DNA of 64,000 bases from Affinirhizobium lemnae. Its GTDB lineage: Bacteria; Pseudomonadota; Alphaproteobacteria; Rhizobiales; Rhizobiaceae. Made by a program: the position numbers and the translations under genes. Positions 11,005 through 21,020 of the stretch are shown piece after piece (the stretch's first letter is position 1; each line of letters opens with the position of its first letter). The notes below the pieces were generated by a model. It saw only the letters and a list, made by a program, of their open reading frames with translations. It was not told the DNA's origin and made no database searches. The stretch is from assembly GCF_022968395.1 (NCBI RefSeq), contig NZ_JALJQZ010000002.1, positions 186,001 through 250,000 on the forward strand. Reading direction: 5' to 3'.

Positions 11005-11628
11005 ATGAAACTCGATTCCAAATATTTCGACCGCATCCGGACGCGCCGGAAACGTGAGCAGGATGCGGCACCGCAAACGCCGACCTGCCAGTGGGACGGG
11101 TGCGACAAGCCGGGGGCTCACCGTGCGCCTGTGGGACGCAACGCCGAGAACCAGTTCTTTCTGTTCTGCTTTGAGCATGTGAAGGAATACAACAAGGGCT
11201 ACAACTATTTCTCCGGCCTGTCGGACAGCGAGATTGCGCGCTATCAGAAGGAAGCGATCACTGGCCATCGCCCGACCTGGACCATCGGCGTCAACAAGGC
11301 GGCGAAGGATGCGCCGCGTCATGCGTCCACGCGATCCGGTTCAGCGGCCAGCTTCAACCGGGTGAAGGATCCGTTCGGTTTCGTCCGTGACGGCGGTGCG
11401 TCTGCGGGTGCGCAGACTGCGGTTCGCAAGGTAAAGACGCTGGAAGCGAAAGCTTTTGACACAATGGGCTTGACGGCAGCCGCAACAGCGGCAGAAATCA
11501 AGAGCCGCTACAAGGAACTGGTCAAGAAGCACCACCCGGACGCAAATGGCGGCGATCGCGGTTCGGAAGAACGATTTAGGGCTGTGATACAGGCCTACCA
11601 ATTGTTAAAGCAGTCCGGTTTCTGCTAA
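11005..11628 (+). CDS. C-terminal J-domain (DnaJ-like) protein
   Basis: The 207-residue protein carries its J domain at the end, with the HPD motif in KKHHPDANGG at about residue 175. The N-terminal part has two short Cys/His clusters (CQWDGCDKPGAH and FCFEHVKEY). It would act as a co-chaperone stimulating a DnaK-type ATPase; the client is unknown. A J-domain gene just ahead of cobS is characteristic of Rhizobiales. Confidence 0.9.
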   Translation: MKLDSKYFDRIRTRRKREQDAAPQTPTCQWDGCDKPGAHRAPVGRNAENQFFLFCFEHVKEYNKGYNYFSGLSDSEIARYQKEAITGHRPTWTIGVNKAAKDAPRHASTRSGSAASFNRVKDPFGFVRDGGASAGAQTAVRKVKTLEAKAFDTMGLTAAATAAEIKSRYKELVKKHHPDANGGDRGSEERFRAVIQAYQLLKQSGFC

Positions 11629-11700
11629 GCCGTTCTGGTGCAAGGCAACATGACAGAGAGGATTGCGACCGGACCTTAGCCGGTTCGGCGTGGAGTGGTG

Positions 11701-12693
11701 ATGAGCAAAATCGATCTTGATATAACCAATCTTCCGGATACCACCGTTTCTGTCCGGGATGTCTTCGGCATCGACACGGACCTTCAGGTTCCCGCCTATT
11801 CGAATGGCGACCCCTACGTGCCGGAACTCGATCCCGACTATCTCTTCGACCGGGATACGACGCTTGCAATCCTGGCCGGTTTTGCTCATAACCGACGCGT
11901 CATGGTGTCCGGCTATCACGGCACCGGCAAGTCCACCCATATCGAACAGGTCGCCGCGCGCCTCAACTGGCCGTGCGTGCGTATCAACCTCGATAGCCAT
12001 GTCAGCCGTATCGATCTCGTCGGCAAGGACGCAATCGTCCTGAAGGATGGCAAGCAGGTCACCGAGTTCAAGGATGGCATCCTGCCCTGGGCCTATCAGC
12101 ACAATGTGGCACTGGTGTTCGATGAATATGATGCGGGCCGTCCCGATGTCATGTTCGTCATCCAGCGCGTGCTGGAAAGCTCGGGTCGCCTGACGCTTCT
12201 CGACCAGAGCCGCGTCATCCGTCCTCACCCCGCCTTCCGCATTTTCGCAACCGCCAATACGGTCGGCCTCGGCGATACCACGGGCCTCTATCACGGCACG
12301 CAGCAGATCAACCAGGCGCAGATGGACCGCTGGTCGATCGTCACCACGTTGAACTATCTGCCGCATGACAAGGAAGTCGATATTGTCGCTGCCAAGGTCA
12401 AGGCATTCGGTGGTTCGGCGCAGGGTCGCGAAACCGTATCCAAGATGGTGCGCGTGGCGGACATGACGCGCTCGGCCTTCATGAACGGCGATCTTTCCAC
12501 GGTCATGAGCCCGCGTACGGTCATCACCTGGGCGGAAAATGCGGCCATCTTCGGCGACGTCGCTTTCGCGTTCCGCATCACCTTCCTCAACAAGTGTGAT
12601 GAGCTGGAGCGGACGCTGGTGGCAGAACAATATCAGCGTGCCTTCGGCGTCGAACTGAAGGAAAGCGCCGCGAACATCGTTCTCGGGGCTTGA
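11701..12693 (+). CDS. cobS: Aerobic cobaltochelatase subunit CobS
   Basis: A MoxR-like AAA+ ATPase of 330 residues. Walker [10 protein letters not shown] is at 71-79, and Walker B with the [10 protein letters not shown] loop is near 140. CobS and CobT form the chaperone-like ATPase rings that drive CobN to insert cobalt into hydrogenobyrinic acid a,c-diamide in cobalamin synthesis. The start is the ATG at 11701 rather than the GTG at 11695. cobT follows after 35 bp on the same strand; CobN is not in the window. Confidence 0.97.
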   Translation: MSKIDLDITNLPDTTVSVRDVFGIDTDLQVPAYSNGDPYVPELDPDYLFDRDTTLAILAGFAHNRRVMVSGYHGTGKSTHIEQVAARLNWPCVRINLDSHVSRIDLVGKDAIVLKDGKQVTEFKDGILPWAYQHNVALVFDEYDAGRPDVMFVIQRVLESSGRLTLLDQSRVIRPHPAFRIFATANTVGLGDTTGLYHGTQQINQAQMDRWSIVTTLNYLPHDKEVDIVAAKVKAFGGSAQGRETVSKMVRVADMTRSAFMNGDLSTVMSPRTVITWAENAAIFGDVAFAFRITFLNKCDELERTLVAEQYQRAFGVELKESAANIVLGA

Positions 12694-12728
12694 GTGCCGA
12701 GAGGCAGGTAGCGCAGGCAGCAAGGTAG

Positions 12729-14636
12729 ATGAGCATGGCAGGCCGCGGCGACAACACCAAGGCGAAGACGGGCGGACCGGTGGATACCGAGCCGTTGCGT
12801 CGCGCGATCACCGGTTGCGTGCGCTCCATCGCGGGCAATGGCGAGGTGGAGGTTTCCTTCGCCAATGAACGTCCGGGCATGGCGGGAGATCGTATCCGCC
12901 TTCCCGAACTTTCGAAGCGGCCTACCGCGCATGAACTGGCCGTGACCCGTGGCCTGGGCGATTCCATGGCGCTCAGGCTTGCCTGCCACGATACGAGCGT
13001 GCATGCGGCCATGTCGCCGCAGGGCACGGATGCGCGCGCCGTGTTCGATGTCGTCGAGCAAGCCCGCGTTGAATCCATCGGCTCGCTGCGGATGGAAGGC
13101 GTTGCCAGCAACATCAACAGCATGAATGCCGAGAAATATTCGAAGGCGAATTTCTCAGGCGTGCAGCGGCAGGAAGATGCGCCGATCGGCGAAGCCATGG
13201 CCATGCTGGTGCGCGAAAAGCTGACGGGCACCGCTCCGCCCGCCTCCGCTGGCAAGGTGCTGGATCTCTGGCGTCCGTATTTCGAGCAGACGATTGCGGG
13301 CGATCTTGATAATCTCAAAACGGTCATCGACGACCAGCAGGCCTTCGGCAAGCTGGTGCGCCACATGTTGTCCTCCATGCAGATGGCGGAAGACTATGGC
13401 GACGAGGAAAACGATCCGGAACAGATGGAAAATCCGGATGATGAAGAGCAGCCGCGCAGCAACGAGACCGAGAACGAAGAGGTAGAAGAAGACGCTGGTT
13501 CCGATGCCGCCCCTGCTGAGGAAAGCCAGGCCGCGGAGGAGCAGCTCGACGAAGGCGAAATGGACGGCGCGGAAATTTCCGACGACGACATGACCGACGA
13601 AGATGCGGACCAGTCGGAAACGCCCGGAGAAACCAAGCGTCCGAACCTGCCATTCGACGATTTCAACGAGAAGGTGGATTACAACATCTTCACGCAGGAA
13701 TTCGACGAGGAAATCACAGCGGAAGAACTTTGCGACGAGGCGGAACTCGACCGTCTGCGTGCCTTCCTCGACAAGCAGCTTGCCCATTTGCAAGGTGCTG
13801 TGGGCCGCCTGGCAAACCGGCTGCAGCGCCGCCTGATGGCACAGCAGAATCGCTCCTGGGAATTCGACCTGGAAGAGGGCTATCTCGATCCGGCGCGCCT
13901 TGTGCGCCTCGTGATCGATCCCATGCAGCCGCTTTCCTTCAAGCGCGAGCGCGATACGAAGTTCCGCGATACGGTTGTTTCGCTGGTCATCGATAATTCC
14001 GGCTCGATGCGCGGACGCCCCATCACCGTTGCGGCAACTTGCGCTGATATTCTGGCGCGCACGCTGGAGCGTTCGGGCGTCAAGGTGGAAATTCTCGGCT
14101 TTACCACGAAGGCGTGGAAGGGTGGCCAGAGCCGTGAGCAGTGGCTGGCCAGCGGCAAGCCGCCGACACCGGGCCGTCTCAACGATCTGCGCCATATTGT
14201 CTACAAGTCGGCAGATGCGCCATGGCGTCGTTCGCGCCGCAATCTCGGCCTGATGATGCGCGAAGGTTTGCTGAAGGAAAACATCGATGGCGAAGCGCTG
14301 ATGTGGGCGCATAATCGCCTGATCGGTCGTCCCGAGCAGCGCAAGATCATGATGATGATTTCGGATGGCGCGCCGGTGGATGATTCCACGCTGTCGGTCA
14401 ATCCGGGCAATTATCTGGAGCGCCACCTGCGGGCCGTCATCGAGCAGATCGAGACGAAGTCGCCGGTCGAGCTTCTGGCCATCGGCATCGGCCACGATGT
14501 CACACGCTATTACCAGCGCGCGGTCACCATCGTGGATGCGGACGAGCTGGCCGGTGCCATGACCGAGCAGCTGGCGGCATTGTTCGATGAGAATTCCGGA
14601 CGTGGACGTGGTCGCGGCGTGCGCCGTGCAGGCTAA
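12729..14636 (+). CDS. cobT: Aerobic cobaltochelatase subunit CobT
   Basis: A 635-residue protein with an N-terminal CobT domain, a very acidic linker (about residues 220-305, dominated by Glu, Asp and Gln) and a C-terminal von Willebrand A domain. The MIDAS sequence DNSGSMRG is near residue 420. The length matches known CobT. It works with CobS and CobN in the cobalt insertion complex. Its 3' end overlaps the start region of the phytase-like gene. Confidence 0.97.
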   Translation: MSMAGRGDNTKAKTGGPVDTEPLRRAITGCVRSIAGNGEVEVSFANERPGMAGDRIRLPELSKRPTAHELAVTRGLGDSMALRLACHDTSVHAAMSPQGTDARAVFDVVEQARVESIGSLRMEGVASNINSMNAEKYSKANFSGVQRQEDAPIGEAMAMLVREKLTGTAPPASAGKVLDLWRPYFEQTIAGDLDNLKTVIDDQQAFGKLVRHMLSSMQMAEDYGDEENDPEQMENPDDEEQPRSNETENEEVEEDAGSDAAPAEESQAAEEQLDEGEMDGAEISDDDMTDEDADQSETPGETKRPNLPFDDFNEKVDYNIFTQEFDEEITAEELCDEAELDRLRAFLDKQLAHLQGAVGRLANRLQRRLMAQQNRSWEFDLEEGYLDPARLVRLVIDPMQPLSFKRERDTKFRDTVVSLVIDNSGSMRGRPITVAATCADILARTLERSGVKVEILGFTTKAWKGGQSREQWLASGKPPTPGRLNDLRHIVYKSADAPWRRSRRNLGLMMREGLLKENIDGEALMWAHNRLIGRPEQRKIMMMISDGAPVDDSTLSVNPGNYLERHLRAVIEQIETKSPVELLAIGIGHDVTRYYQRAVTIVDADELAGAMTEQLAALFDENSGRGRGRGVRRAG

Positions 14637-15648
14637 GAAGAAGCGCGGGTTGCAACCGCTCGCTCTTCTGGCCGGTTTACTGGGTTTGGTTCTCCCGCTG
14701 GCAGGGCAGGCGGCGGAAGCGGTGGATGCGCCGGTGCAGGTGCGCCAGATCGCGACGTTCAAGCCGGGATCGACCGAGACACGCTTCGGAGGCCTTGAAT
14801 TCGTCGGCGGTCTGGAGTTCACCTCGAAGGAATCCCTGCTGGGCTCCATATCCAGCATCCGTTTTCGCCCGGATGGCAAGAGCTTCGTCTCCGTTCTCGA
14901 TACGGGCCATTGGTTGACGGGTGAGCTGGATCGTGACGGCAATGGTCGGCCTTCCGGACTGTCCAATTTCAAAATCACGGCGATGCGGGACGCGAGCGGT
15001 GACGAGCCCTCCGGCAAAGGCGATATCGATGCCGAAGGCGTAACGCTTCGGGATGGCCAGGTTATCGTCAGTTTCGAGCGAAGGCACCGCGTCGATATCT
15101 ATCCTGATCCCGGTTTTGAAGCGGCGAAACCGTCTCGCACGCTCGACATTCTCATTCCCAAGGGTGAATTGCGCGGCAATGGCTCTCTGGAAACGGTTGT
15201 CGTGGCACCGGAGCCAAGTCCGCTCAAGGGCGCCGTTCTGACGATTGCCGAGCGCAGCGTGGACAAGCAGGGCCGTCTTTACGCCGCCATCCTTGAAGGC
15301 CCGTTGAAGGGGCAGTTCAAGGTGAAGCGCGATGAGCCGTGGGATGTCACGGATGGCGCGTTTCTGCCCGGCGGCGATCTGCTGCTTCTGGAGCGGCGGT
15401 TCAGTTTCATCGGTGGTGTCGGCATGCGCATTCGCCGCATTGCCGGGGATAGCATCAGGCCCGGTGCCGTTATCGATGGGCCGGTGCTTCTGGAGGCCGA
15501 TCAGAACGACCAGATCGACAATATGGAGGGGCTCGATGTGGTCACCGGCCCGGATGGCCGCCCGCATCTGATCCTGATTTCGGACGACAATCACTCCATC
15601 CTTCAGCGCAATCTGCTTCTGGAATTTCGTCTGGCCGAACAGGGCTGA
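14626..15648 (+). CDS. Exported esterase-like-activity-of-phytase family protein
   Basis: The family is indicated by repeated beta-propeller-like strands and motifs such as [39 protein letters not shown] and [28 protein letters not shown] place the start at GTG 14626 because it gives a classical signal peptide with a KKKR n-region and an AEA cleavage area. The longer ATG at 14587 overlaps cobT by 50 bp. The protein is predicted periplasmic; the substrate is unknown. It probably shares the cobST transcript, but a link with cobalamin is not evident. Confidence 0.85.
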   Translation: MQAKKKRGLQPLALLAGLLGLVLPLAGQAAEAVDAPVQVRQIATFKPGSTETRFGGLEFVGGLEFTSKESLLGSISSIRFRPDGKSFVSVLDTGHWLTGELDRDGNGRPSGLSNFKITAMRDASGDEPSGKGDIDAEGVTLRDGQVIVSFERRHRVDIYPDPGFEAAKPSRTLDILIPKGELRGNGSLETVVVAPEPSPLKGAVLTIAERSVDKQGRLYAAILEGPLKGQFKVKRDEPWDVTDGAFLPGGDLLLLERRFSFIGGVGMRIRRIAGDSIRPGAVIDGPVLLEADQNDQIDNMEGLDVVTGPDGRPHLILISDDNHSILQRNLLLEFRLAEQG

Positions 15649-15871
15649 GAGGGAAACGGTCCCGGTCAATTGCGGGCAGCAGAATTTCCCCGTCCAGACC
15701 CTCTGCCTTTGGCGTAGTGACAACCGGCCTTTTTCTGGTTCGCGCGGAAAGCAGAAGTTTCAAAAGAGCCAGACAGAAGGCAGGCGGTATAATGACCAGC
15801 AGCGCCTTTATGATATCCGGCGAGGCTCGGAAAGTGGCCAGCAGGTCGGCAGCGAGATTGTAATTGTCCAT
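15542..15871 (-). CDS. Possible small membrane protein, convergent with the phytase-like gene
   Basis: A frame of about 109 residues from ATG 15871 contains one convincing transmembrane helix (IIKALLVIIPPAFCLALLKLLL) followed by a basic stretch. Its last 35 residues overlap the 3' end of the phytase-like gene on the other strand, so the C-terminus may be only the shadow of that gene. I recognise no family. The helix and sensible start favour a real gene, with moderate doubt. Confidence 0.45.
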   Translation of the reverse strand: MDNYNLAADLLATFRASPDIIKALLVIIPPAFCLALLKLLLSARTRKRPVVTTPKAEGLDGEILLPAIDRDRFPLSPVRPDEIPEADCAEGWSDCRPKSGSDAGGHPGR

Positions 15872-16061
15872 GGCTTTGACGCCTCCCGGTCTCTGCGTCT
15901 TCAAGGCGTGGAGCGCGGGCAGCCGGTGAACGATCAAAAGCCCGCCCACCGACACGCCGCATCGCATCGTTTGAAACGGGGGGATGGCGCGCCAAAGGCC
16001 AAGGTTGCCCAAGGTGCCGCGCGAGATCCATTCGCGCAAAGGACACCGTGAACGACAGACA

Positions 16062-16107
16062 GGCTACGTCAGCCCTCAATCGTTTCCGACTGAGGGCTGA
16101 CGTAGCC
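16062..16107. repeat. 21-bp inverted repeat (near-perfect hairpin)
   Basis: Arms at 16062-16082 and 16087-16107 pair with a single mismatch around a TTTC loop. No U-tract follows on either strand, so a simple terminator is unlikely. It lies about 190 bp upstream of the small gene that starts at 15871 on the minus strand. Confidence 0.75.
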
Positions 16108-16153
16108 GTGGCCTCTGGCGGCCGGGGAGTTCGAAAATCGCGTACGTACGACT

Positions 16154-16196
16154 GCCCTGACCTTTAGGTGCAAGCACCTTGAACATACGTCAGGGC
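16154..16196. repeat. Nested hairpin
   Basis: GCCCTGAC (16154-16161) pairs with GTCAGGGC (16189-16196). Inside it AGGTG (16166-16170) pairs with CACCT (16175-16179) around CAAG. Two stacked helices this close to the 21-bp hairpin suggest a folded transcript. Confidence 0.6.
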
Positions 16197-16495
16197 CTCC
16201 CCAGCCATAGAAGGTGGATAGCTTATAAGCCAAGCTCAATCACTCAGCCACCAACCAGTGACTGAGAGGACATCTCGTTTAGCGGATGCCAGTCCAACGT
16301 ACGAGAGGTTTCGACACCCCGGAACCGGCCCGTTACTTCCGGTCCCGCGGTCAGTCTATGCCGCCAAGGTTGCAGCTGCAATTGCAAGATGTGGGGGATT
16401 TATTCCGTGCATGCGCATGCAATCAGTTGGTTGAGAGATGGAGGCAGGTTCAGCCCCATGGTACACGGCCCGAATGGCTTGGCTTTTAGATAAGG

Positions 16496-16915
16496 CCCCT
16501 CCCCAACCCTCCCCACAAGGGGGAGGGAGTCCACTCGCATCCTGGGCAAACACGTGTTTTCTTTTCGTAATTTACCATGGCTGCGGCGTACTCAACCTGC
16601 TCCCTCCCTCTTGTGAGAGGGAGTTCACCTGCATCCTTGGCAAACCCCTGTCTTCTTTTCATAAATTACCATGGCTGCGGCGTACTCAACCTGCGCCCTC
16701 CCCCTTGTGGGAGGGAGTTCACCTGCATCCTTGGTAAGCCCCTATCTTCTTTTCGTAAATTACGATGGCTGCGGCGTACTCAACCTGCGCCCTCCCCCTT
16801 GTGGGAGGGAGTCCACTCGCATCCTGGGCAAGCCCCCGTTTTCTTTTCGTAAATTACCATGGCTGCGGCGTACTCAACCTGCTCCCTCCCCCTTGTGGGG
16901 AGGGTTGGGGAGGGG
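16496..16915. repeat. 94-bp tandem repeat array bounded by 34-bp inverted repeats
   Basis: The anchor sequence ATGGCTGCGGCGTACTCAAC recurs at 16577, 16671, 16765 and 16859, an exact 94-bp period with few substitutions. Each unit contains a C-rich/G-rich block (CCCTCCC...GGGAGGG). The array begins with a 34-bp G/C-tract sequence (16496-16529) and ends with its exact reverse complement (16882-16915), so the whole element is bracketed by inverted repeats. A partial unit fills 16530-16576. Units abut without spacers, so it is not CRISPR. It resembles a MITE-like or REP-like element that expanded internally. Confidence 0.85.
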
Positions 16916-17268
16916 ATCTTCATCGCGCATCGACATGCCTTGATCCGATCCGACCCACCGACGTTTGAAAAAATCGTCGCCCTTCGCCAATATTTTTTCG
17001 CCCCTCACTCCGCCACCCCCTCGCACTCATGTTTCACTGCTCCCGTTCCGCAACGGTTACACCAGCAGGCGTGCTGGCGATGCGGGACCGGCGCGGGCGT
17101 GAAGGGGTAGACGCAAAACCTTCACCTCCGGGTTCGCGGAAAATGGTCTCCCTCTGACGACACGGGGGAAATGGCAGGGCTTCGGACGTCAGCCTCCCGT
17201 TTCATCTCCGAACTGGCGCGTCAGGCGTGCCTGTGTGGCACACATGGGGAATGGTGGTTTGGGCTTCG

Positions 17269-17305
17269 CCGCCTGTGGTCCGTCCGGTTTTATCCGGGCA
17301 GGCGG
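17269..17305. repeat. Hairpin
   Basis: CCGCCTG (17269-17275) pairs with CAGGCGG (17299-17305). An inner CCGG/CCGG pair encloses a TTTTAT loop. Confidence 0.5.
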
Positions 17306-17370
17306 TGGTTAAGAGCTTAAATCATCATTCTAGGCAGAGAGACCGAAGTCGCGGGCATAAACCGCTGAAC

Positions 17371-17425
17371 GGGGCGCTGAGAGGTGTCACCTATACTACT
17401 TCTACGAGGCAGCTTTCAGCGCCCC
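17371..17425. repeat. 10-bp stem hairpin with large loop
   Basis: GGGGCGCTGA (17371-17380) pairs exactly with TCAGCGCCCC (17416-17425) around a 35-nt loop. No T-run follows. Confidence 0.55.
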
Positions 17426-17435
17426 GACCGCATAA

Positions 17436-17460
17436 CCCGTATCACTCACACGGATACGGG
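17436..17460. repeat. 8-bp hairpin
   Basis: CCCGTATC (17436-17443) pairs with GATACGGG (17453-17460), eleven bases after the preceding hairpin. Confidence 0.5.
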
Positions 17461-17587
17461 CCCGAACTGACCCTCACACCACGGGCAGGTTCTGCCGCGT
17501 GAATACGAGAACGTGCCCGGAATGGACGCGGGTTCTTAGACAACAGATCCAGAAGCTATTCCCGAAGTCAGGGATCGCCAGTTCTGT

Positions 17588-18223
17588 TCAGACAGTCTTT
17601 GCCGGAGGCATGGGCTTCAGGACGCTCATCAGGGCGCCATAGGGCAGGAGCATCAGGAGCCCGACGATCAGCTTCACAGCAAAGTCACCAATGGCCCAGG
17701 AGATCCAGCGCGGTGCTTCCGTGGCGAAGACGCCCAGAATCGGCGCGGAGCCGATAGCGAAGTCATCATTCGCGCCCAGAAAGCCGAAGACCGGCGCAAA
17801 GGAGAGCGAGAAGAACAGCAGCGTATCCAGCGCCGAACCCAACATGGAACCGGCCAGCGGCGCCTGCCACCAGCTCTGACGGCGCAGCTGGTTGAACACG
17901 GAGATATCCAGCAATTGCCCGACCAGATAGGCCGTGCCGGATGCCATCGCGATACGGGGCATGGATGTGTAGAAGGAGAGCGCAACACCGACCACAAAAC
18001 CGGCGAACACCACGCGGCGGGCAATCTTTGGCCCGAACTGGCGGTTCGTCAGGTCTGTGACGAGGAAGGCTGCGGGGTAGGTGAAAGCGCCCCAGGTCAG
18101 AAGGTCACTCAGATTGATGCCGAGGACTGTGCCCGGCATCGGAAACTGGACGAGGTAATTCGACGAGACGACGACAAGCGTCATCAGGGCAATGTAGATG
18201 GAGGTCGCGCGCAGATACTGCAT
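17588..18223 (-). CDS. yhhQ: Queuosine precursor transporter (YhhQ/VUT family)
   Basis: A membrane protein of about 211 residues with roughly six transmembrane helices and the family stretches SNYLVQFPMPG, TYPAAFLVTDLTNRQFG and LVGQLLDISVFNQLR. The family (formerly DUF165) imports preQ0/preQ1 for tRNA queuosine synthesis. The start is the ATG at 18223, preceded by AGGGT; a longer frame to 18286 adds an unlikely N-terminus. The A-rich leader just before the ATG is reminiscent of a preQ1 switch 3' end, but no full aptamer was found. No queuosine enzymes are nearby. Confidence 0.88.
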   Translation of the reverse strand: MQYLRATSIYIALMTLVVVSSNYLVQFPMPGTVLGINLSDLLTWGAFTYPAAFLVTDLTNRQFGPKIARRVVFAGFVVGVALSFYTSMPRIAMASGTAYLVGQLLDISVFNQLRRQSWWQAPLAGSMLGSALDTLLFFSLSFAPVFGFLGANDDFAIGSAPILGVFATEAPRWISWAIGDFAVKLIVGLLMLLPYGALMSVLKPMPPAKTV

Positions 18224-18337
18224 TTTTTTACCCTGGGTGATGCCACCAGCTGGAGGACGACAATAGACAACAGAAAAGGCCTGCACGGACGAACCGCCAA
18301 GCCTTCACTGAAATTCGGATGCTATCGCGAACGTGAA

Positions 18338-18628
18338 TTAAGCGGCTTCAGCCGTCTTCTTCACGATCTGGCGGCGCAGCAGGCGAGCGCGCATGGACAG
18401 CTCTGTCTCGTCAGCCTTCAGAAGGAAAGCATCGAGGCCGCCACGATGCTCAACAGAGCGCAGGGCATGGGCAGAAACGCGCAGACGGTAACGCTGGCCG
18501 AGAGCATCGGAAATCAGCGTAACGTGGCACAGGTTCGGCAAGAACCGACGCTTCGTCTTGTTGTTGGCGTGGCTGACATTGTTGCCCGACTGGACGCCCT
18601 TACCGGTCAATTCGCAAACACGGGACAT
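18338..18628 (-). CDS. rpmB: 50S ribosomal protein L28
   Basis: A 96-residue protein from ATG 18628, beginning [33 protein letters not shown] (only the family signature is meant here). It is a structural component of the large ribosomal subunit. Its length is typical of alphaproteobacterial L28, which has a longer C-terminus than E. coli. It is divergent from the DUF3108 gene, with 250 bp between them that must contain its promoter. Confidence 0.97.
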   Translation of the reverse strand: MSRVCELTGKGVQSGNNVSHANNKTKRRFLPNLCHVTLISDALGQRYRLRVSAHALRSVEHRGGLDAFLLKADETELSMRARLLRRQIVKKTAEAA

Positions 18629-18878
18629 GGGTACACCTTTGTTCTTCTTTGCAATTGAATGGGGTTTCGGACAAAATCCGGCCTGCCGATCCAACTGGTC
18701 CTGATTGGAAAGTTGCGGTTCTATAGTCAGTGGGTGCGGTGCCGTCAAGTCATTCCTGGGCACAAACATCCTTAAATGACTCAGAAATCCGGCACTTGGC
18801 CGCTTCGCTTCGCTATTTTGTTGCCACAGTGCAAAGGTTATAGAATTGTTAACATCATCCGTTTTTGAAGAGTAGACC

Positions 18879-19655
18879 ATGCTCAAGCAAGGCCGAAGCA
18901 TTCTCATCCTGACTGTCGCTGCCTTGGGTCTGGCTGCGCAACCGGCGGTGCCCGCCTCCATCCGCCATGTCAGCGAATACGACATCTCGCTTGGCCTGCT
19001 GCCGATTGCGACTGCATCTTTTGCCAGCGAATTCAACGCGAAAGACTACAAGATCGCCGGATCCTTCAAGTCTGCGGGGCTCGTTAACCTGTTCAGCCGC
19101 ATCTCCGCCGATACCGATGTGACGGGGGTTGTGCAGGGCAAGAAGCTGCAGACCGGCAGCTACAAACTCACCTATACGCGTGGGAAGAAAACCCGCATCT
19201 ACAATGTGGGTTATCGGAATGGCGATGTGGTCTCCACCTCCATTTCGCCTGAACCGGGCACGCGCCCGGCCAGTTGGGTGCCGGTCACCGAAGCGGACCT
19301 TCGTTCGGTCATGGACCCGATTTCGGGTCTGATTTTCCCGGATGGTGCATCGGTCTGCCCATCGCGCATGCAGGTTTATGACGGTGAGTCGCGCATGGAT
19401 CTCGTGCTTTCGCCAAAGGGTTCGAAGCCGTTCTCGACCAAGGGCTTCAAGGGCGATGCGCTGGTTTGCGAGGTGCGCTATGAACCGAAAGCGGGCTATC
19501 GCAAGGGGCGCAGCGATATCGAGTTCCTGAAGAAGCAGCGCATGGAAGTTTGGTTTGCAAAGGCAGAGGGCGCTAATGTATATGCTCCCGTCTATGCACG
19601 CATTCCGACCAAGGTCGGCGATGTCTATGTCACGGCAACGAAATACGGCGGTTAA
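18879..19655 (+). CDS. Exported DUF3108 domain protein
   Basis: A 258-residue protein with a clear signal peptide (residues about 1-26, ending VPA) and a single DUF3108 domain. Family motifs include [24 protein letters not shown], and two cysteines (in GASVCPSR and LVCEVRYEP) that may form a disulfide. It is predicted periplasmic. The function of the family is not known. A DUF3108 gene divergent from rpmB is a common rhizobial arrangement. Confidence 0.88.
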   Translation: MLKQGRSILILTVAALGLAAQPAVPASIRHVSEYDISLGLLPIATASFASEFNAKDYKIAGSFKSAGLVNLFSRISADTDVTGVVQGKKLQTGSYKLTYTRGKKTRIYNVGYRNGDVVSTSISPEPGTRPASWVPVTEADLRSVMDPISGLIFPDGASVCPSRMQVYDGESRMDLVLSPKGSKPFSTKGFKGDALVCEVRYEPKAGYRKGRSDIEFLKKQRMEVWFAKAEGANVYAPVYARIPTKVGDVYVTATKYGG

Positions 19656-19703
19656 GGGTGCCTGTGCCCGTTCCGCCTGATGGGGCAGATCGAAGGGGCG
19701 GGG

Positions 19704-20594
19704 ATGAAGGTTCGGGGAACGCTGATTGGCTTTACGGCCATTATCATGTGGTCGCTGCTGGCGCTGATGACTGCCGCCTCCGGCACCATGTCACCGTTTC
19801 AACTGGCTGCAATCACCTTTGCCATCGGCAGCCTGCCGGGCGTCTTGCTGCTGGCGGTCAAGCCGGAGCGGATCAAGCTTTTGAGGCAGCCGCCAAAGGT
19901 CTGGCTCATCGGCATTGGCGGACTGTTCGGCTATCACGCGCTGTATTTCACGGCGCTTCGAAACGCTCCGGCGGTCGAAGCGGGTTTGATCGCCTATCTC
20001 TGGCCGCTGCTGATCGTGGTGGGTTCGGCGCTTCTGCCGGGTGAACGCCTGCGCTGGTTCCATGTGGCCGGTGCGATTGCCGGTCTTGCCGGAACCTTCG
20101 CCATCATTTCCCGCTCGGGCCTCAATTTCGATCAGGCCTATCTCGTGGGCTATGGTGCGGCCTTTCTCTGCGCCTTCACCTGGTCCGGCTATTCGCTGTT
20201 GACCCGGCGTTTCGAGGCGGTTTCCACCGATGTCGTGACCGGCTTCTGCCTCGCCACATCAGCGCTTTCCTTCCTCTGCCATCTGGCTCTGGAAACGACC
20301 GTCTGGCCTGCCAATGGCAGCGAATGGGCCGCCGTCATCGGCCTTGGTCTTCTGCCGGTCGGCGCTGCGTTCTACGCCTGGGATTACGGCGTGAAAAACG
20401 GCGATATCCAGATTCTGGGTGCAGCCAGCTATGCAGCACCACTGCTCTCGACCCTCATCCTCACGCTCTTCGGCTTTGCGGAACCAAGTCTCAGGATTGG
20501 TCTCGCCTGCCTGCTGATTACCGGTGGTGCCATGCTGGCGGCAAAGGAGATGATCCGGCGGAAGCCTAAGCTAAGCGAAGCCCCCGCTGAATAA
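19704..20594 (+). CDS. DMT-superfamily (EamA) transporter
   Basis: About 296 residues with ten predicted transmembrane helices in two EamA repeats, for example IGFTAIIMWSLLALMTAASG and GAASYAAPLLSTLILTLFGF. The start at ATG 19704 has a strong AAGGGGCGGGG ribosome-binding site; an ATG at 19680 lacks one. Members export amino acids or metabolites across the inner membrane. The aromatic-amino-acid exporter YddG is a similar subtype, but the substrate cannot be assigned. Confidence 0.88.
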   Translation: MKVRGTLIGFTAIIMWSLLALMTAASGTMSPFQLAAITFAIGSLPGVLLLAVKPERIKLLRQPPKVWLIGIGGLFGYHALYFTALRNAPAVEAGLIAYLWPLLIVVGSALLPGERLRWFHVAGAIAGLAGTFAIISRSGLNFDQAYLVGYGAAFLCAFTWSGYSLLTRRFEAVSTDVVTGFCLATSALSFLCHLALETTVWPANGSEWAAVIGLGLLPVGAAFYAWDYGVKNGDIQILGAASYAAPLLSTLILTLFGFAEPSLRIGLACLLITGGAMLAAKEMIRRKPKLSEAPAE

Positions 20595-20597
20595 ACG

Positions 20598-21020
20598 TTA
20601 TGTGCCCGGCTCCCAGCCGGGTGCGGCCATCTCGAATTTCGAAAATTCGAAGCCGGGTGAAACGGTGCAGCCGACGAGGGTGAAGGCACCCATGGGTTCG
20701 GCCGACTGCCATTCATTGGCCTCGACGATGACCTGAGGTCTCTGGCCCTGTTGCAGATCCAGACCGAGAATGGCTTCACGCGGGTTCTCGCCATGCTTTG
20801 CCAGCCGAAGCTTCAACGGATGGCCCGCATAGAAATGCCAGACTTCGACTGCGTCCGTGACCCGATGCCAGTGCGAACGCTCACCCTGTTCCAGCAGATA
20901 GTAGATGGCAGTCGAGTGTCCTCGCTGCCCGCCATTCGTGTCTCGGAAGGTTTCGACATACCAGCCACCTTCCGGGTGACGCTGCATGCCGAGTGTCTCA
21001 ATGATCTCGGCTGCTGTCAC
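20598..21020 (-). CDS. Cupin-fold DUF985 protein
   Basis: A 140-residue protein with the DUF985 pattern [42 protein letters not shown] and [14 protein letters not shown]. The family is a single beta-barrel cupin with unproved enzymatic role. Its ATG overlaps the gloB stop (ATGA-type overlap at 21017-21020), so the pair is translationally coupled. It is convergent with the transporter, with 3 bp between stops. Confidence 0.9.
   Translation of the reverse strand: MTAAEIIETLGMQRHPEGGWYVETFRDTNGGQRGHSTAIYYLLEQGERSHWHRVTDAVEVWHFYAGHPLKLRLAKHGENPREAILGLDLQQGQRPQVIVEANEWQSAEPMGAFTLVGCTVSPGFEFSKFEMAAPGWEPGT

Larger units (their letters stand above)
15872..16495. other. Intergenic stretch with strong hairpins and no convincing gene
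   Basis: No frame here has a recognisable product. The stretch holds the 21-bp hairpin at 16062-16107 and a second nested hairpin at 16154-16196. Together they suggest a structured RNA or a Rhizobium-type intergenic mosaic element. The remainder up to the tandem array shows nothing I can name. Confidence 0.5.
16916..17587. other. Intergenic stretch with three hairpins and no convincing gene
   Basis: Reading frames here (for example one at 17227-17502 on the plus strand) have no recognisable content. Hairpins at 17269-17305, 17371-17425 and 17436-17460 lie in series, downstream of the queuosine-precursor transporter gene on its strand. This density of helices suggests a structured non-coding RNA or a long 3' region. 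I could not match it to tmRNA, RNase P, SRP or 6S consensus blocks by eye. Confidence 0.45.

Noticed and set aside
13155..15017. 620-residue minus-strand frame opposite cobT
   Set aside because: It is the shadow of cobT and the phytase-like gene; the acidic linker gives long antisense frames.
16496..16915. CRISPR array
   Set aside because: The 94-bp units abut directly and are nearly identical throughout; there are no unique spacers and no cas genes.
16438..17110. Series of overlapping short frames beginning MAAAYSTC
   Set aside because: They are translations of the tandem repeat unit and shift frame from copy to copy.
18200..18260. preQ1 riboswitch before the queuosine-precursor transporter
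   Set aside because: Only an A-rich tract next to the start resembles the 3' end of the class I aptamer; the stem and loop elements could not be found.
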